This document shows positions 33,509 through 42,258 of a stretch of 64,000 nt of DNA, in pieces; within the stretch, counting starts at the first letter, position 1, and every line of letters starts with the position of its first letter. The stretch is from assembly GCF_030709675.1 (NCBI RefSeq), contig NZ_JAUZQD010000001.1, forward strand, positions 124,001 to 188,000, given 5' to 3'. The notes beneath the pieces are model-generated. The model had not been told where the DNA came from, made no database searches, and saw only the letters and a program-made list of their open reading frames with translations. Made by a program: the position numbers and the translations under genes. The stretch is from Symbioplanes lichenis. Its GTDB lineage: Bacteria > Actinomycetota > Actinomycetes > Mycobacteriales > Micromonosporaceae.

Positions 33509-35007
33509 CCGCAATCCTCGACCCACAGCCGGCCCAGACCTCGTCGCTCGCCCTGCGCCACGCGCTGACGATGCAGCCCGACGGGCGCCGCGTCGTCATC
33601 AAGCTCTTCCTGCCCGGCGAGGACGCCCAGTCCGGCCGCAACCGCGTGTCCAGCCTCATCGACCGCATCCTGCAGCTCGACGAGGACGAGATCGCCCGCC
33701 TGCTCGACGACGTGCTGACCCGCTTCGCGGGGCGGCACCACGACCTGCTCACGACCTTCGCGCACCACTTCGACCTGGTGCACCACCGGGTGCCGCCGGA
33801 CATCGAGCTGTCGCCCAACGCGCGGTCGCTGATCGGGGCCTACTTCAGCCACGAGTTCGCGGTCGAGGCGGCAGCCCTGTGCAACCCGTCGATGGTGCCG
33901 CACCCCGACCAGGGCGGGCTCCAGCCGGGCCAGCTCCGGGTCGCCGTCAGCCTGCGCCAGATCGGCGAGGGCCACATCTCGTCCATCGGCTTCTGCTCCG
34001 CGGTCGTCGGCCCCGGTGAGCGCATCGAGCTCGAGGAGCGCGAGGGGCCGCTGATGGTCGGCGAGCGCACAGGGGCCAAGCACCAGCGCGACCTCCTCGC
34101 CGCCGGCCTGGCCGAGCACGAGATCGAGACCGAGCTGTCCGCGACCGTGCTGTCCTCGCTGCCCGAGCGCTACTCCGACGAGGAGTTCGAGGAGATCCTC
34201 GGCCACCTCCCGGGCGAGCTGCTCGCCCGCCCCACCACGGGCGAGACCCTGGCCGTCATGCGCGAGATCGTCGCCGCCGACTACGCGGTCGCCTTCCCCG
34301 TCACCGTGCCGCTGCACCAGCGGGTCCTGTGGCCGGCCGCCCCCGCCGAGAGCAACGGCATGGAGGACGCGCGCTTCGTCCAGGTCCTCGAGGAGGACGG
34401 CCGCATGTCGTACGCGGCCACCTACACCGCCTACGACGGCCGGCACATCGGCGGCCGCATGCTCCAGACCCGCGACATGCGGCACTTCGAGGTCACCGCC
34501 CTCCGCGGGCCGGCCGCCCAGAACAAGGGCATGGCGCTGTTCCCCCGGCCCGTCCACGGCCGGCACCTGGCCCTGTGCCGCTCCGACGGCGAGACGCTCG
34601 GCCTCAGCGAGCGCGACGAGTCCAACCGCTGGCAGGAGGCCGTCCCGCTGCTCATGCCGCACCGGGGCTGGGACCTCATCCAGGTCGGCAACTGCGGCTC
34701 CCCGGTCGAGACCCGGGCCGGCTGGCTCGTCCTCACCCACGGCGTCGGCCCGATGCGCCGCTACGCCATCGGCGCGATGCTGCTCGACCTCGACCACCCC
34801 GAGCGCGTCATCGCCGACCTGCCGAGCGGCCTCCTCGAACCGGACGAGATCGAGCGCGAGGGCTACGTCCCCAACGTCGTCTACTCGTGCGGCGGCCTCG
34901 TCCACGACGGCCGCTTCTGGCTCCCCTACGGCGCCAGCGACGTCCGGGTCGGCTTCGCGAGCATCAGCATGGAAGTCCTCCTCGGCGCCATGGTCCCGGT
35001 GGCCTGA
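33505..35007 (+). CDS. GH130-family protein (mannoside phosphorylase/mannosidase type)
   Basis: 500 residues, GTG start in a GTGA overlap. The C-terminal ~330 residues form the five-bladed GH130 propeller: NGMEDARFVQV (the EDxR motif; Asp is the expected proton donor), YAATYTAYDG, KGMALFPRP, NCGSPVETRAGWLVLTHGV, YAIGAMLLDL and the closing PNVVYSCGG. An extra N-terminal helical region of about 170 residues precedes it. GH130 enzymes act on beta-mannosides by phosphorolysis or hydrolysis. Together with two GT4 enzymes it implies making and trimming of a mannose-containing glycan or storage oligosaccharide (inference). Confidence 0.88.
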   Translation: MTAILDPQPAQTSSLALRHALTMQPDGRRVVIKLFLPGEDAQSGRNRVSSLIDRILQLDEDEIARLLDDVLTRFAGRHHDLLTTFAHHFDLVHHRVPPDIELSPNARSLIGAYFSHEFAVEAAALCNPSMVPHPDQGGLQPGQLRVAVSLRQIGEGHISSIGFCSAVVGPGERIELEEREGPLMVGERTGAKHQRDLLAAGLAEHEIETELSATVLSSLPERYSDEEFEEILGHLPGELLARPTTGETLAVMREIVAADYAVAFPVTVPLHQRVLWPAAPAESNGMEDARFVQVLEEDGRMSYAATYTAYDGRHIGGRMLQTRDMRHFEVTALRGPAAQNKGMALFPRPVHGRHLALCRSDGETLGLSERDESNRWQEAVPLLMPHRGWDLIQVGNCGSPVETRAGWLVLTHGVGPMRRYAIGAMLLDLDHPERVIADLPSGLLEPDEIEREGYVPNVVYSCGGLVHDGRFWLPYGASDVRVGFASISMEVLLGAMVPVA

Positions 35008-35101
35008 CCACGGGCCGGACGCACACGGGCCGGACGGCAGCGCGTGCGACGACTGCGAGCGGGACGGCGGGTCGGCGGGCGGAGGGCCGGCGAACGGGGC
35101 G

Positions 35102-36052
35102 TCACTCCGCGTCGCGGATCAGGATGGCGACCTGGACGCGGTTGGTCAGGTCGAGCTTGGTGAGGATCCGCGACACGTAGGCCTTCACCGTCGCCGTGCT
35201 CATCCGCAGGGCCGTGCCGATCTCCTGGTTGGTGCGGCCCTGCGCCACGAGCCCGGCCACATCACTCTCCCCCGGGCTCAGCCGGGTCAGCGCCGCCCGC
35301 GCCCGCACCCGCCGCGCCTCCCGCTCGGCCTCCCCCGCCGCCCCGCCGACCACTCCACTGCGCGCCCGGAAAAGCACCCCGCCCCGCGACCCGGCCGCCG
35401 CCTCACCCCGCGACCCGGCGGGCGATTCACCCTGCGGCCCGGCGGACGCCTCGCGCTGCGGCCCGGCGGCACCCGACGCGAAGGTCATCACGCGCCGGAG
35501 CACCTCGGGCGACAGCATCGGCTCGCCCGCCGCCACCCGCCGCACCGCCCGCGCGATCTCCGCCGGCGGCGTGTGCTTGAGCAGGAACCCGCCCGCCCCG
35601 GCCCGCAACGCCCGCAGCACGTGCTCGTCGGTGTCGAACGTGGTCAGCACGATCACCTCGGGCGCCCCCGGCCGGGCCCGCAGCGCCTCGGCCGCGGTCA
35701 GCCCGTCGACGCCCGGCATGCGGATGTCCATGAGCACCACGTGCGGCTCGCTCGCCCCTACGGCGGCGGCCACCTCGCTCCCGTCCCCGACCGCGCCCAC
35801 GACCTCGATGTCGTCGAACGCCCCGAGCATCATCGTCAGCCCCGCCCGCACCAGCGCGTCGTCGTCCACCAGCAGCACCCGCACCACCCGCGAGCCGTCC
35901 ACCGGCCCGGCCTCGTCGAGCGGCCCGCCACCGTCCGCCGCCCCGGCCTCGTCGTGCGGCCCGCCACCGTCCGCCGCCCCGGCCCCGGCGAGCGGCCCGG
36001 CCTCGTCCACCGGCCCGCGACCATCCGCCGGCGCCCCCGAAGCCCCGGTCAC
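35102..36052 (-). CDS. NarL/LuxR-type response regulator with two low-complexity insertions
   Basis: 316 residues if translated from the GTG overlapping the kinase stop (GTGA); a GTG near 35890 would give a normal N-terminus. Receiver: DDDALVRAGL, phospho-Asp in LMDIRMPG, Thr/Lys at LTTFD and LLKH. HTH: LSPGESDVAGLVAQGRTNQEIG ... STATVKAYVSRILTKL. Odd: a ~45-residue Gly/Ala/Asp-rich N-terminal lead encoded by 36-bp repeats, and a ~65-residue linker of (P/S)AGSRGE/AGPQ-type repeats between the domains, about three times the usual length. Partner of the histidine kinase encoded just upstream. Confidence 0.88.
   Translation of the reverse strand: MTGASGAPADGRGPVDEAGPLAGAGAADGGGPHDEAGAADGGGPLDEAGPVDGSRVVRVLLVDDDALVRAGLTMMLGAFDDIEVVGAVGDGSEVAAAVGASEPHVVLMDIRMPGVDGLTAAEALRARPGAPEVIVLTTFDTDEHVLRALRAGAGGFLLKHTPPAEIARAVRRVAAGEPMLSPEVLRRVMTFASGAAGPQREASAGPQGESPAGSRGEAAAGSRGGVLFRARSGVVGGAAGEAEREARRVRARAALTRLSPGESDVAGLVAQGRTNQEIGTALRMSTATVKAYVSRILTKLDLTNRVQVAILIRDAE
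35903..36035. repeat. 36-bp imperfect tandem repeats in the response-regulator 5' region
   Basis: Two full units (35921-35956, 35957-35992) beginning CGGCCCGCCACCGTCC, flanked by partial units at 35903-35920 and 35993-36035. All units stay in frame (multiples of three), encoding a repeated G-P-x-D-E-A-G type peptide. Confidence 0.75.
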
Positions 36053-37158
36053 GGGTGCCACGGCAGCCACGCGCGGAGCCGGAACCAGCCGTCCGCGGTC
36101 GGCCCGTGCTCGAAGCGGCCCCCGGCCAGCTGCACCCGCTCGGCCAGCCCGACCAGCCCGGCCCCCGCGCCGGGCAGCCGCTGCCCCGCCGCGTCGAGGT
36201 GCCCGTTGCCGACCTCGACGACCAGCCCCTCCGCGGCCCGCCCCGTCACCGCGACCGTCACCTTCGCCCCGGGCGCGTGCTTGCGGGCATTGGTCAGCCC
36301 CTCCTGCACGATGCGGTAGGCGTGCCGCCCCACCCCGGCCGGCACCGGCTCCTCGGCGCTGAGCGTCAGCTCGATCCGGGCGCCCGCCTCGCGCGACTCC
36401 CGCACCAGCGCGGGCACGTCGGCGAGCGCCGGCTGCGGCCGGTCGTCGGCCGGCTCGCGCAGCATCCGGATGACGCCCCGCAGGTCCTCGAGCGCGTCGT
36501 GGGCGCCCTGCCGCACCACGGCCGCCGCCTGCCGCTCCGCCTCGGGGGCGTCGCGGCGCACCTCGAGGGCGCCGGCGTGCACGGCCAGCAGCGAGATCCG
36601 GTGGGCGAGGGCGTCGTGCATCTCCCGGGCGATGCGCTCGCGCTCGGCCAGCCGGGCCTGCTCGACGCGCAGCCGCTCGCCCTCCTCGGCCTGCCGGGCG
36701 CGCTCGGTCCACGAGCGCACCAGCAGCCGCTGGGACCGGACCAGCATGGCCACGGCGACCAGGCTCACGTGCAGCAGGATCAGGAACGTCGCGGTCTCGG
36801 CATAGAGCCGGGTGGGCCCCATGACGGCCAGATAGACCCCGGCGACCGCGACGGCGTGCAGCGCGGTCAGGGTGGCGGCCACCCGGGCCCGCCGGCGCAG
36901 CCCGACCGCGACGAGGGCGAGCGGCGTGAAGCCCATGGGCAGCGCCAGCATGATGCCCGCGGGGATGAGCACCAGCGTCAGGCCCACCGGGCGGCTGCGG
37001 CGGAAGGCCACCACGGCGGCGAAGGCGAGCACCCCGGCGACCACCTCGACGACGACCGGGGCGCCGTCGCCCTCGCTCACCGACGCGTGGAGGAACCAGC
37101 CGCCCAGCGCCGCGCCGAGGCAGCCCAGGCCCAGCTCCCGCGGCCATGACCGTTTCAT
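36049..37158 (-). CDS. NarL-type sensor histidine kinase
   Basis: 369 residues. Four to six N-terminal membrane helices (to about residue 145), then a HisKA_3 dimerisation segment with the H-box RERIAREMHDALAHR, an N-box EGLTNARKH and a G-box GAGLVGLAERV in the HATPase domain. Together with the overlapping response regulator gene it is a complete two-component system; ligand unknown. ATG with TACCGT seven bases upstream and no ribosome-binding site, so the operon begins with a leaderless message. Confidence 0.92.
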   Translation of the reverse strand: MKRSWPRELGLGCLGAALGGWFLHASVSEGDGAPVVVEVVAGVLAFAAVVAFRRSRPVGLTLVLIPAGIMLALPMGFTPLALVAVGLRRRARVAATLTALHAVAVAGVYLAVMGPTRLYAETATFLILLHVSLVAVAMLVRSQRLLVRSWTERARQAEEGERLRVEQARLAERERIAREMHDALAHRISLLAVHAGALEVRRDAPEAERQAAAVVRQGAHDALEDLRGVIRMLREPADDRPQPALADVPALVRESREAGARIELTLSAEEPVPAGVGRHAYRIVQEGLTNARKHAPGAKVTVAVTGRAAEGLVVEVGNGHLDAAGQRLPGAGAGLVGLAERVQLAGGRFEHGPTADGWFRLRAWLPWHP

Positions 37159-37223
37159 GCCCAGGACGGTACGGTCCGCCCGCGCCGTCCCGTAACCCGC
37201 GAAAGTAGCCATTCGCCACCTAC

Positions 37224-38048
37224 TTAAGTGGGTACCGTCCCGCAGACCACCCAGATGGTCAGCACCGCGAGGAAGTCGCCCCGCTCGCCGGCCGCGGCGA
37301 CCCGGGAGAACCAGGAGTCGCGCAGCTCCGGCGGGAGCGGCCACGTCTCGGACGGCACGGCCGGGTTGACCATGGGCAGCACCACCGCCGCCGACTCCGG
37401 ATCCGGGAAGTAGCAGGTCACCGGCACCGCGGTCACGCCGGTGAGGCCCCGCTCGACCAGCCGGCGCCGGAGCGTCCGGCCCATGTCGGCCTCGTCGGGC
37501 AGCAGCCCCCGGGCATGGTCGATGACCGCGGCGGCGAGGGCCGCGCCGACCCCGTCGAAGGCCAGCGAGGTCCAGTCGGTGTCGATCAGGCAGACGCGCC
37601 CGCCGGGCTGGGTTACCCGGACCAGCTCGGCGACGGCGCGGCCGGGGTCGGCGACGTGCTGCAGGACCCGCTCGCACCACACGCCGTCGAAGCCGCCGGA
37701 GGGCAGGTCGAGGGCGGCGACGTCGCCGGACACATAGCGGATCGGGCCGTCGGGATCACGCTCGCGCGCCGCGGTCAGGGTCACCTCGGACCGGTCCAGG
37801 GCGACCACCTCGCCGTCCGGCCCCACCGCGGCGGCCAGCGCCCGGGCGACGTCACCGGCGCCGCAGCCCGCGTCGAGCAGCCGCTGCCCCGGCGCGGGCC
37901 GCAGCGCCTCCCACGCGGTGTGCCGGACCCGGCGGATCTCGGGGTGGCCGGACATCCGGTCGAGCATGGCGACCGCGAGCGCGGCTATCTCGGGCGTCAT
38001 GCCGTCGAGATCCGTGAAGGGCGGGCGGTCCAGCTGTGCGGGCTCCAT
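37224..38048 (-). CDS. Class I SAM-dependent methyltransferase
   Basis: 274 residues. SAM-binding motif I LLDAGCGAGDVARALA, acidic loop VVALDRSEVTL, motif II region GDVAALDLPSGGFDGVWCERVLQHV and motif III PGGRVCLIDTDW follow the ubiE/methyltransferase-11 pattern. It methylates a small molecule; substrate unknown. The ATG at 38048 has CAGGAT six bases upstream. The open frame continues for thousands of bases upstream, but only as antisense to the GGDEF/EAL gene. Divergent from that gene across about 90 bases. Confidence 0.9.
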   Translation of the reverse strand: MEPAQLDRPPFTDLDGMTPEIAALAVAMLDRMSGHPEIRRVRHTAWEALRPAPGQRLLDAGCGAGDVARALAAAVGPDGEVVALDRSEVTLTAARERDPDGPIRYVSGDVAALDLPSGGFDGVWCERVLQHVADPGRAVAELVRVTQPGGRVCLIDTDWTSLAFDGVGAALAAAVIDHARGLLPDEADMGRTLRRRLVERGLTGVTAVPVTCYFPDPESAAVVLPMVNPAVPSETWPLPPELRDSWFSRVAAAGERGDFLAVLTIWVVCGTVPT

Positions 38049-38135
38049 CGCGCCATCCTGACCCGCGCCGCCGCCGGGTGCCCGTACCCGTCGGTCATCC
38101 GACACGGCCCCCGGGGGACAACTAAGTTGCACAGA

Positions 38136-40322
38136 GTGACTGCCGATCAACCCAACGTGGGAGAAGCGACGCTGGGCCGGGTGCGGCTCGGGGCGATGCT
38201 GCTCGCGGGTCTGAGCGTCGCGGGCCTGGCGGGCGAGATCGGCACCGACTCGCCGACCTGGAACCTGCTCGCCTACCTGTCTCTGGGCGCGATCGCCGCC
38301 GGTTTCGTCGTCACCTGTCTGCGCGGACGCCCGTGGATCCTCGACCCGATCGTCCTGCCGGCCCTGGTCGCTGTGGCGGGCTCGGCCCTGCGCGACCCCG
38401 TGTCGACCATCGGGCTGACCATGGTCCTGCTGCTCGTCCAGTCGCTGTACGGGACGACGCGCTCCTGGGCCGTCCGCTCGGTCTTCGGCGCCCTGTCGCT
38501 GCCGGCCGCCCTGATCGCCGCGCCGACCCCGATCGGCGCCCTCGTCGACGTCGGCCGGTCGGTGCAGATGGTGCCGCAGATCATCCTGGTCACCGTGCTC
38601 ACCCGGGCCATCTACGCCGCGCTCGGCCGCCAGGAGCAGGCCGCCGCGCGCGACGCGCTGCTCGCCCGTACGGGAAAAGAGATCCTGGCCGCGACGCAGC
38701 TGGATGAACTCCCGGAGATCGCGCTGGCCGCCGCCCGGGAGTTGATCCGCGTGAGCCCGGGCACCGGGTTTCTCGTCCTGCACAGGGAAGAAGGCGGGCT
38801 GCGGGTCATCGCCGAGGGCGGCCTGAACGACAAGCTGACCGACCGCCTCTTGCCCGAAAGCGTGCTCACCGGGCCGGCGAGCGTGCTGCACGCCGACGCT
38901 CCGCGCATCCGCCGCTGGCTGGTCGAGGAGCTGCTGCCGGGCAGGCGCTACCGCGTCCTCGGCGCGACCCGGGACCTGCCGGACCCGCTGGTCGACGCCT
39001 TCCGCACGCTGGGCACGCAGATGCGGCTGGGCGAGGCCAACCTGCGCTCGCACCTCGAGCTGGACCACCAGGCCAACCACGACGCCCTGACCCAGCTGCC
39101 CACGCGGGCCAAGTTCTTCCGCGAGCTCATCGCGGCGGTCGATCACCGCGACCCGGGTACGGTCGCCCTGCTCAACATCGACCTGGACGACTTCAAGCAG
39201 GTCAACGACGGGCATGGGCACGCGGCCGGCGACGAGTTGCTCGTCCAGGTGGCCCGGCGCATCACCGAAGCCGGCGGCGTTCGCGGGGTCGCGGGGCGCC
39301 TGGGCGGGGACGAGTTCGTGCTGCTGCTCACCGGGCTGGCCGGGCCGGGCGAGGCGCAGGAGATCGCGGAGGGGCTGGGCCGCCGGCTGGTGGAGCCGAT
39401 GCGCCTCGCCGCGGCCACGGTGCGTGTCGGCGCCAGCATCGGGATCGCGCTGACCGAGCCCGGCGTCACGGCCAGCGAGCTGTCGCGCCGGGCCGACATC
39501 GCCATGTACGCGGCCAAGGCGCGCGGCAAGAACCGGACCGAACTGTTCAGCGCGGACAAGCACGGCGCGGTCGCGCGGCACCGCACCCTCGAGGACCAGC
39601 TCCCGTACGCCCTCGAGCGCGGCGAACTCCACGTCTACTACCAGCCGTGGACACACCTGGCGACCGGCTCGTGGGGCGGCGTCGAGGCCCTGCTGCAGTG
39701 GCAGCACCCGGCCGAGGGCGCCGTCAACTGCCGCGAGCTGCTGGAGCTGGCCGAGCGTACCGGGGACATCGGCGTCATCACGGCGCACTTCCTGCGTACC
39801 GTGGCGGCGGAGACCGCGTCGATGCCCGGCGGCGACCGGCTGCGCCTCGGTCTCAACCTGAGCGCGCACCAGCTCGTCGACGCGGGCTTCACCGACGCGC
39901 TGCTGGCCGCGCTGGACGGGTGCGGGCTGGCGCCGGAGCGGGTGACCCTGGAGATCGTCGAGAGCGAGCACATCGACGACCCGCGGGCCCGGGCGCGGCT
40001 CGAGCACCTGGCCGCCCACGGCGTGCGCATCGCCCTGGACGACTTCGGGACGGGCTACGTCTCCCTCGCGTCGCTGCGCGCCTTCCCGATCCACCAGCTC
40101 AAGATCGACGGCTCGTTCCTCACCGGCGACCCGGGCACCCTGGACCTCGTGCTGTCCGTGAGCACCCTGCTCGGCACCGAGTCGATCGTCCAGGGCGTGA
40201 CGTCCGCCGAGCAGCTGGCGCGGCTGCACGAGACCCGCGCCACGGGGGCCCAGGGCCCGTACGTGGCGCCTGTCATGACCGCCAGTGACCTTGCCCGCAC
40301 CGCTCCGCGTCTCACGAAGTGA
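38136..40322 (+). CDS. Membrane GGDEF-EAL protein with a partly degenerate EAL domain
   Basis: 728 residues, GTG start with TAAGTT seven bases upstream (leaderless). Five or six membrane helices (to ~residue 160), then a GAF-like segment (~170-300), a GGDEF domain with GRLGGDEF but no RxxD inhibitory site, and an EAL domain. EAL residues kept: VEALLQW, LNLSAHQL, EIVESE, DDFGTGYVSL, KIDGSF. The usual AEGVE loop reads VQGVT, replacing two conserved acidic residues needed for hydrolysis in studied EAL enzymes. Likely a net diguanylate cyclase, or a c-di-GMP-binding regulator. Confidence 0.9.
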   Translation: MTADQPNVGEATLGRVRLGAMLLAGLSVAGLAGEIGTDSPTWNLLAYLSLGAIAAGFVVTCLRGRPWILDPIVLPALVAVAGSALRDPVSTIGLTMVLLLVQSLYGTTRSWAVRSVFGALSLPAALIAAPTPIGALVDVGRSVQMVPQIILVTVLTRAIYAALGRQEQAAARDALLARTGKEILAATQLDELPEIALAAARELIRVSPGTGFLVLHREEGGLRVIAEGGLNDKLTDRLLPESVLTGPASVLHADAPRIRRWLVEELLPGRRYRVLGATRDLPDPLVDAFRTLGTQMRLGEANLRSHLELDHQANHDALTQLPTRAKFFRELIAAVDHRDPGTVALLNIDLDDFKQVNDGHGHAAGDELLVQVARRITEAGGVRGVAGRLGGDEFVLLLTGLAGPGEAQEIAEGLGRRLVEPMRLAAATVRVGASIGIALTEPGVTASELSRRADIAMYAAKARGKNRTELFSADKHGAVARHRTLEDQLPYALERGELHVYYQPWTHLATGSWGGVEALLQWQHPAEGAVNCRELLELAERTGDIGVITAHFLRTVAAETASMPGGDRLRLGLNLSAHQLVDAGFTDALLAALDGCGLAPERVTLEIVESEHIDDPRARARLEHLAAHGVRIALDDFGTGYVSLASLRAFPIHQLKIDGSFLTGDPGTLDLVLSVSTLLGTESIVQGVTSAEQLARLHETRATGAQGPYVAPVMTASDLARTAPRLTK

Positions 40323-40367
40323 ACTGGATCACAGTAGGCCCGCACCCGGGTTTGTAAGATCCGAAAC

Positions 40368-41387
40368 ATGACGGCAACACGGATCGGTCTGGTGGGCTAC
40401 GGCTCGGGTGGGCGCATCTTCCACGCCCCGCTGCTCGCGTCGGCGGAGGGCGTCGAGTTCGCCGGGGTGGTCACCCGCTCGGCGGAGCGGCGTGCGGAGC
40501 TGGCCAAGAGCCATCCGGACGTGCCGGCCTTCGACACGCTGGCCGACCTCGCCGCGGCGGGGGCCGAGGCCGTCACGATCTCGACGCCGGCCGCGACCCA
40601 CGCGAGCCTGGCCCGCGAGGCGATCGGGCTCGGCCTGGCCACGGTGGTCGACAAGCCCTTCTCGCTCGACGCCGAGGCCACCCGCGAGGTGGTCGAGCTG
40701 GCCGCGAAGCAGGGCGTGCCGCTGAGCGTCTATCAGAACAGGCGCTACGACTCCGACTTCCGCACCGTGCGCAGGCTCCTCGCGGAGGGGACGCTCGGCG
40801 ACGTCCGCCGCTTCGAGTCCCGCTTCGAGCGCTTCGACCCGGCCCGCCGGCCCCCGGAGGCCGGCGGCGGCACGCTGCTCGACTTCGGCGCGCACCTCGT
40901 CGACCAGGCGCACGTGCTCTTCGGCCCGGCCACCCGGGTGTACGCCGAGATGCGCCTCGAGGACGACATCGACGTCGACGTCTTCGTGGCCCTGCACCAC
41001 GAGAGCGGCGTCGAGTCGCATCTGTGGGGCAGCTGGCGGCAGGCGTCGCCCGGCCCGCGATTCCGGGTCAGCGGGACGACGGGCACGTACATCGTGGATG
41101 GCCTGGACGGTCAGGAGGCCGCGCTGAAGGCGGGCCGCTCCCCCGCGAGCCTCGGCGACCGCTGGGGCGTCGAGCCCGAGCACACGTGGGGCCGCCTGCA
41201 CCGCGGCGCGACCGGCGCCCCGGTGCGCAGCGAGCGCGGCCGCTGGGACGAGTTCTATCCGGCCTTCGCGGCTGCCGTCCGGGGCGAGGGCCCGCTCCCG
41301 GTCGACCCCCGCGACGCGATCCGCACGATGGACGTCCTCGACGCCGCCCGCGTGAGCGCCACCACGGGCGAGACCGTCAAGCTCTGA
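40368..41387 (+). CDS. Gfo/Idh/MocA-family oxidoreductase
   Basis: 339 residues. NAD(P)-binding N-terminus RIGLVGYGSGGRIFHAPLL, conserved STPAATHASLAREAI, the EKP-type loop as VDKPFSLDAEATR, and the C-terminal domain segment LLDFGAHLVDQAHVLFG with the catalytic His position. NAD(P)-dependent oxidation or reduction of a sugar or polyol. TAAGAT sits seven bases before the ATG with no ribosome-binding site: leaderless, own promoter. It converges with and overlaps the serine hydrolase gene by 11 bases. Substrate unknown. Confidence 0.92.
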   Translation: MTATRIGLVGYGSGGRIFHAPLLASAEGVEFAGVVTRSAERRAELAKSHPDVPAFDTLADLAAAGAEAVTISTPAATHASLAREAIGLGLATVVDKPFSLDAEATREVVELAAKQGVPLSVYQNRRYDSDFRTVRRLLAEGTLGDVRRFESRFERFDPARRPPEAGGGTLLDFGAHLVDQAHVLFGPATRVYAEMRLEDDIDVDVFVALHHESGVESHLWGSWRQASPGPRFRVSGTTGTYIVDGLDGQEAALKAGRSPASLGDRWGVEPEHTWGRLHRGATGAPVRSERGRWDEFYPAFAAAVRGEGPLPVDPRDAIRTMDVLDAARVSATTGETVKL

Positions 41388-42258
41388 GCAGGCGCTCCAG
41401 CAGTGTTTGCAGGTGCTCGCCGACGAGCGCGTCGCTGTCGGTGAGCACGGCGACGCGCCGACGTGACTCGGGCAGGATCGCGGCGAAGGACTTGTAGCCC
41501 GCGTTGTCGCCGCTGTGCTGGATCCACGGCTCGCCGTGCCACGTACCCGTGAAGACGCCGTAGCCGTAGCCGCTGCCGAAGTCGTCGCCGCCGGTGGCCA
41601 CGCGCCGGGTCAGCATCAGCGTGCGCCACGGCTCGCCGATGACCGCGCCCTCGTGCAGGCGGTCCATCCAGGTGATCAGCTCGGCCGTGGTGCTCCAGAT
41701 GTCACCGGTGCCCAGGCCGAGCCCGTCGAGATCCCAGGACGGCACCGCGTTGCCTTGCGCGTCGTGCCCCGCCGCCACGTCCGTGCGGTCTCCCGGCAAC
41801 CCCGAGAAGGTACGGACGAGGCCCGCCGCCCCGAACACGCGGCGCGTGAGGAAGTCGCGGAACGGCTCGCCCGCGACTTCCTGCACCACGTGCGCCAGGA
41901 GGACGTAGCCGGGGCTGCTGTAGCGGAATTCCGTGCCCGGCGCCGTGATGACCGGCCAGCCCCTCGCCAGCTCGACGAAGTCCGGCGGGCTCACGCGAAG
42001 GTCGAGCTCCGGGTGGTCCGCCCAGTGCGCGATGCCGGACGTGTGGCTGAGCAGGTGGTGCAGCGTGACGCCGGGCCAGCCGGGGAACCACCGGTCGAGC
42101 GGGTCCTCGGGCGTCAGCTTGCCGTCCTGCGCGAGCAGGAGCACCGCCGCCGCCGTGAACTGCTTGCTGATCGACGCGATCTGGTGCCGCAGCGGCGACT
42201 CCCGCCCGACGATCACCTCGTCGCCCCGCTGGTAGAAGACTTCCCCCGCGATCCTCAT
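41377..42258 (-). CDS. Serine hydrolase of the class C beta-lactamase / esterase family
   Basis: 293 residues. SxxK motif ASISKQF (nucleophile Ser), a Tyr motif RYSSPGYVL (Y-S-S in place of the usual YxN), and the third motif QHSGDNAGY. No signal peptide, so cytoplasmic. The family includes D-aminopeptidases, esterases and penicillin-binding-like enzymes; resistance to beta-lactams is not implied. The ATG overlaps the stop of the NmrA-type gene (ATGA); last gene of a four- or five-gene operon. Confidence 0.87.
   Translation of the reverse strand: MRIAGEVFYQRGDEVIVGRESPLRHQIASISKQFTAAAVLLLAQDGKLTPEDPLDRWFPGWPGVTLHHLLSHTSGIAHWADHPELDLRVSPPDFVELARGWPVITAPGTEFRYSSPGYVLLAHVVQEVAGEPFRDFLTRRVFGAAGLVRTFSGLPGDRTDVAAGHDAQGNAVPSWDLDGLGLGTGDIWSTTAELITWMDRLHEGAVIGEPWRTLMLTRRVATGGDDFGSGYGYGVFTGTWHGEPWIQHSGDNAGYKSFAAILPESRRRVAVLTDSDALVGEHLQTLLERLLRA

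Noticed and set aside
35903..36035. 36-bp repeats considered as a CRISPR array
   Set aside because: The units are directly adjacent with no spacers, lie in a coding frame and vary in sequence.
37224..40229. A 1001-codon minus-strand frame
   Set aside because: Only the last 274 codons form a methyltransferase; the rest is antisense to the GGDEF/EAL gene.
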